A stretch of 64,000 nt of DNA, taken from positions 868,001 through 932,000 of the forward strand of contig CBDIBC010000005.1 in the NCBI GenBank assembly GCA_965276635.1. Direction: 5' to 3'. The first letter of the stretch is position 1, and every line of letters starts with the position of its first letter. The notes under the pieces are model-generated. The model did no database searches. It was given only the letters and a program-made list of their open reading frames with translations, and was not told the origin of the DNA. Source of the DNA: CBDIBC01 sp965276635. GTDB taxonomy: Bacteria > Actinomycetota > Acidimicrobiia > Acidimicrobiales > Palsa-688. Positions 63,474-64,000 of the stretch are shown one piece after another. The position numbers and the translations under genes were made by a program.

Positions 63474-64000
63474 TCAGACAGCCACCTCGGCGAGCATCCG
63501 GCGAGCCGTCCCACCGGTGACCAGCTCTCGCTGGGCCGGCGTGAGGCCCAGACCATCGACGGCGGCCAACGCCTGGACGATGGTGAAGCCGGTGTTCGGT
63601 GCATCGCTACTGAAGAGCAGCGTACGGGCAGCCCACCTGGCCCGATCGAATGGGACCTGCACCTACCTCGTGCACCACAGGCGTGAGGTCGGCATACATC
63701 TTCGGGTGGGCGTCGACCAGGTCGAGCGACGCGGTCGGCGCCCGGTAGCCACAGTGGGCGATGACGATCCGCGCCCCGGGATGGCGCGTCGCCGCCGCCG
63801 CCGCCGCGACGAGTCCGAGCTCGTCCTCCGGTAGTGGGTCAGTTTGACTTCGGCGCCGACAATCAAACTGACCCACTACCCGTCCTCCGCCGTATGCCCG
63901 GTGTGGGCGTGGCCGGCGAGCGCTACCATCGGCAAGGCGACGGACGAGGCGTACTCCCAGACTGGGTCCAGCCGCGCATCGCCGGGTGCGAACTGCCCAC
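63474..64000 (-). pseudogene. Amidohydrolase broken by a palindromic insertion and a frameshift
   Basis: The reading frame enters from the right edge (FAPGDARLDPVWEYASSVAL, GHAHTGHTAED). It is broken at 63831-63880 by a 50-bp palindrome that brings in a TAG, then continues (ELGLVAAAAAATRHPGARIV, HCGYRAPTASLDLVDAHPKM). Near 63655 a one-base shift moves it to the frame of VPFDRARWAARTLLFSSDAP and ARRMLAEVAV, which ends at 63474. SSDAPN and the metal-binding-like HxH fit a TIM-barrel amidohydrolase of the uronate isomerase/2-pyrone lactonase type. The 5' end lies outside. Confidence 0.75.
63831..63880. mobile_element. 50-bp palindromic insertion with flanking direct repeats
   Basis: Arms of 17 bp (63831-63847 and 63863-63879), perfectly complementary, surround a 15-bp centre. 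CGTCCTCCG stands directly before (63822-63830) and after (63881-63889). Taking out the insert plus one copy rejoins the amidohydrolase frame (A-E-D-E-L). If the element is fully symmetrical (63830-63880) the flanking repeat is 8 bp. The AGTGGGTCAGT core relates it to the three palindromes at 49539, 50593 and 63353. Confidence 0.75.

Overview
The window is 64 kb of very GC-rich chromosome from an actinobacterium. The lipid and CoA genes, the actinobacterial insertion in RpoC and the GTG/TTG starts suggest an Acidimicrobiia-like lineage; that placement is inference. Its backbone is the transcription/translation supercluster, all on the minus strand and in ancestral order from right to left: tRNA-Thr, tRNA-Met, rpmG, tRNA-Trp, secE, nusG, rplK, rplA, rplJ, rplL, rpoB, rpoC, rpsL, rpsG, fusA, tuf, rpsJ. 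The cluster has been opened up by blocks of unrelated genes and stretches over about 52 kb.

Layout. 1-762 is the end of an Lrp-type regulator. 921-4132 is a compact 3.2-kb integrated element in the 3' end of rpsJ, with three small ORFs including an HTH protein, a HUH replication initiator broken by a one-base frameshift, and a tyrosine recombinase. 4.1-8.9 kb is rpsJ-tuf-fusA-rpsG-rpsL. 9.0-17.9 kb is accessory: a STAND/AAA-like ATPase, a flavin disulfide oxidoreductase, a ChrB-like protein, membrane proteins, a dienelactone hydrolase, an ankyrin protein, a Tat-exported esterase and a phosphopantetheinyl transferase. 17.9-25.7 kb is rpoC-rpoB. 26-39 kb holds a propeller lipoprotein, two dehydrogenases, a thiolase-like protein, a CoA transferase, a Ser/Thr kinase, an RsbW/GAF protein, an L,D-transpeptidase and a UDP-glucose dehydrogenase. 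39.4-40.5 kb is rplL-rplJ. 40.6-51.6 kb holds a mismatch glycosylase, zwf, HrpA and an AbiEi/endonuclease-like protein. 51.6-56.4 kb is rplA to rpmG with an alpha/beta hydrolase and an ECF sigma/anti-sigma pair inserted, plus three tRNAs. 56.5-64 kb is accessory and ends in a broken amidohydrolase gene.

The strongest new observation is in the 3.2-kb element. Two near-identical 24-bp repeats (921-944 and 4109-4132) flank it, and each encodes the same last S10 residues (IKIQQS-stop), with both mismatches synonymous for S10. The recombinase frame is open through the rpsJ-side repeat but has no start codon. Joining the repeats, as excision would, brings an ATG (952-954) with a good ribosome binding site into frame and gives a 336-residue recombinase. 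The integrase gene therefore appears to be split by its own integration and rebuilt on excision.

A second theme is long near-perfect palindromes of 40-60 bp between genes. Four share an AGTGG(G)TCAGT core; one of these interrupts an amidohydrolase gene and is bounded by an 8-9 bp direct repeat, as a miniature mobile element would be. Two others sit next to a duplicated hrpA 3' end that brackets an endonuclease-like gene. In-frame short tandem repeats occur in many coding sequences.
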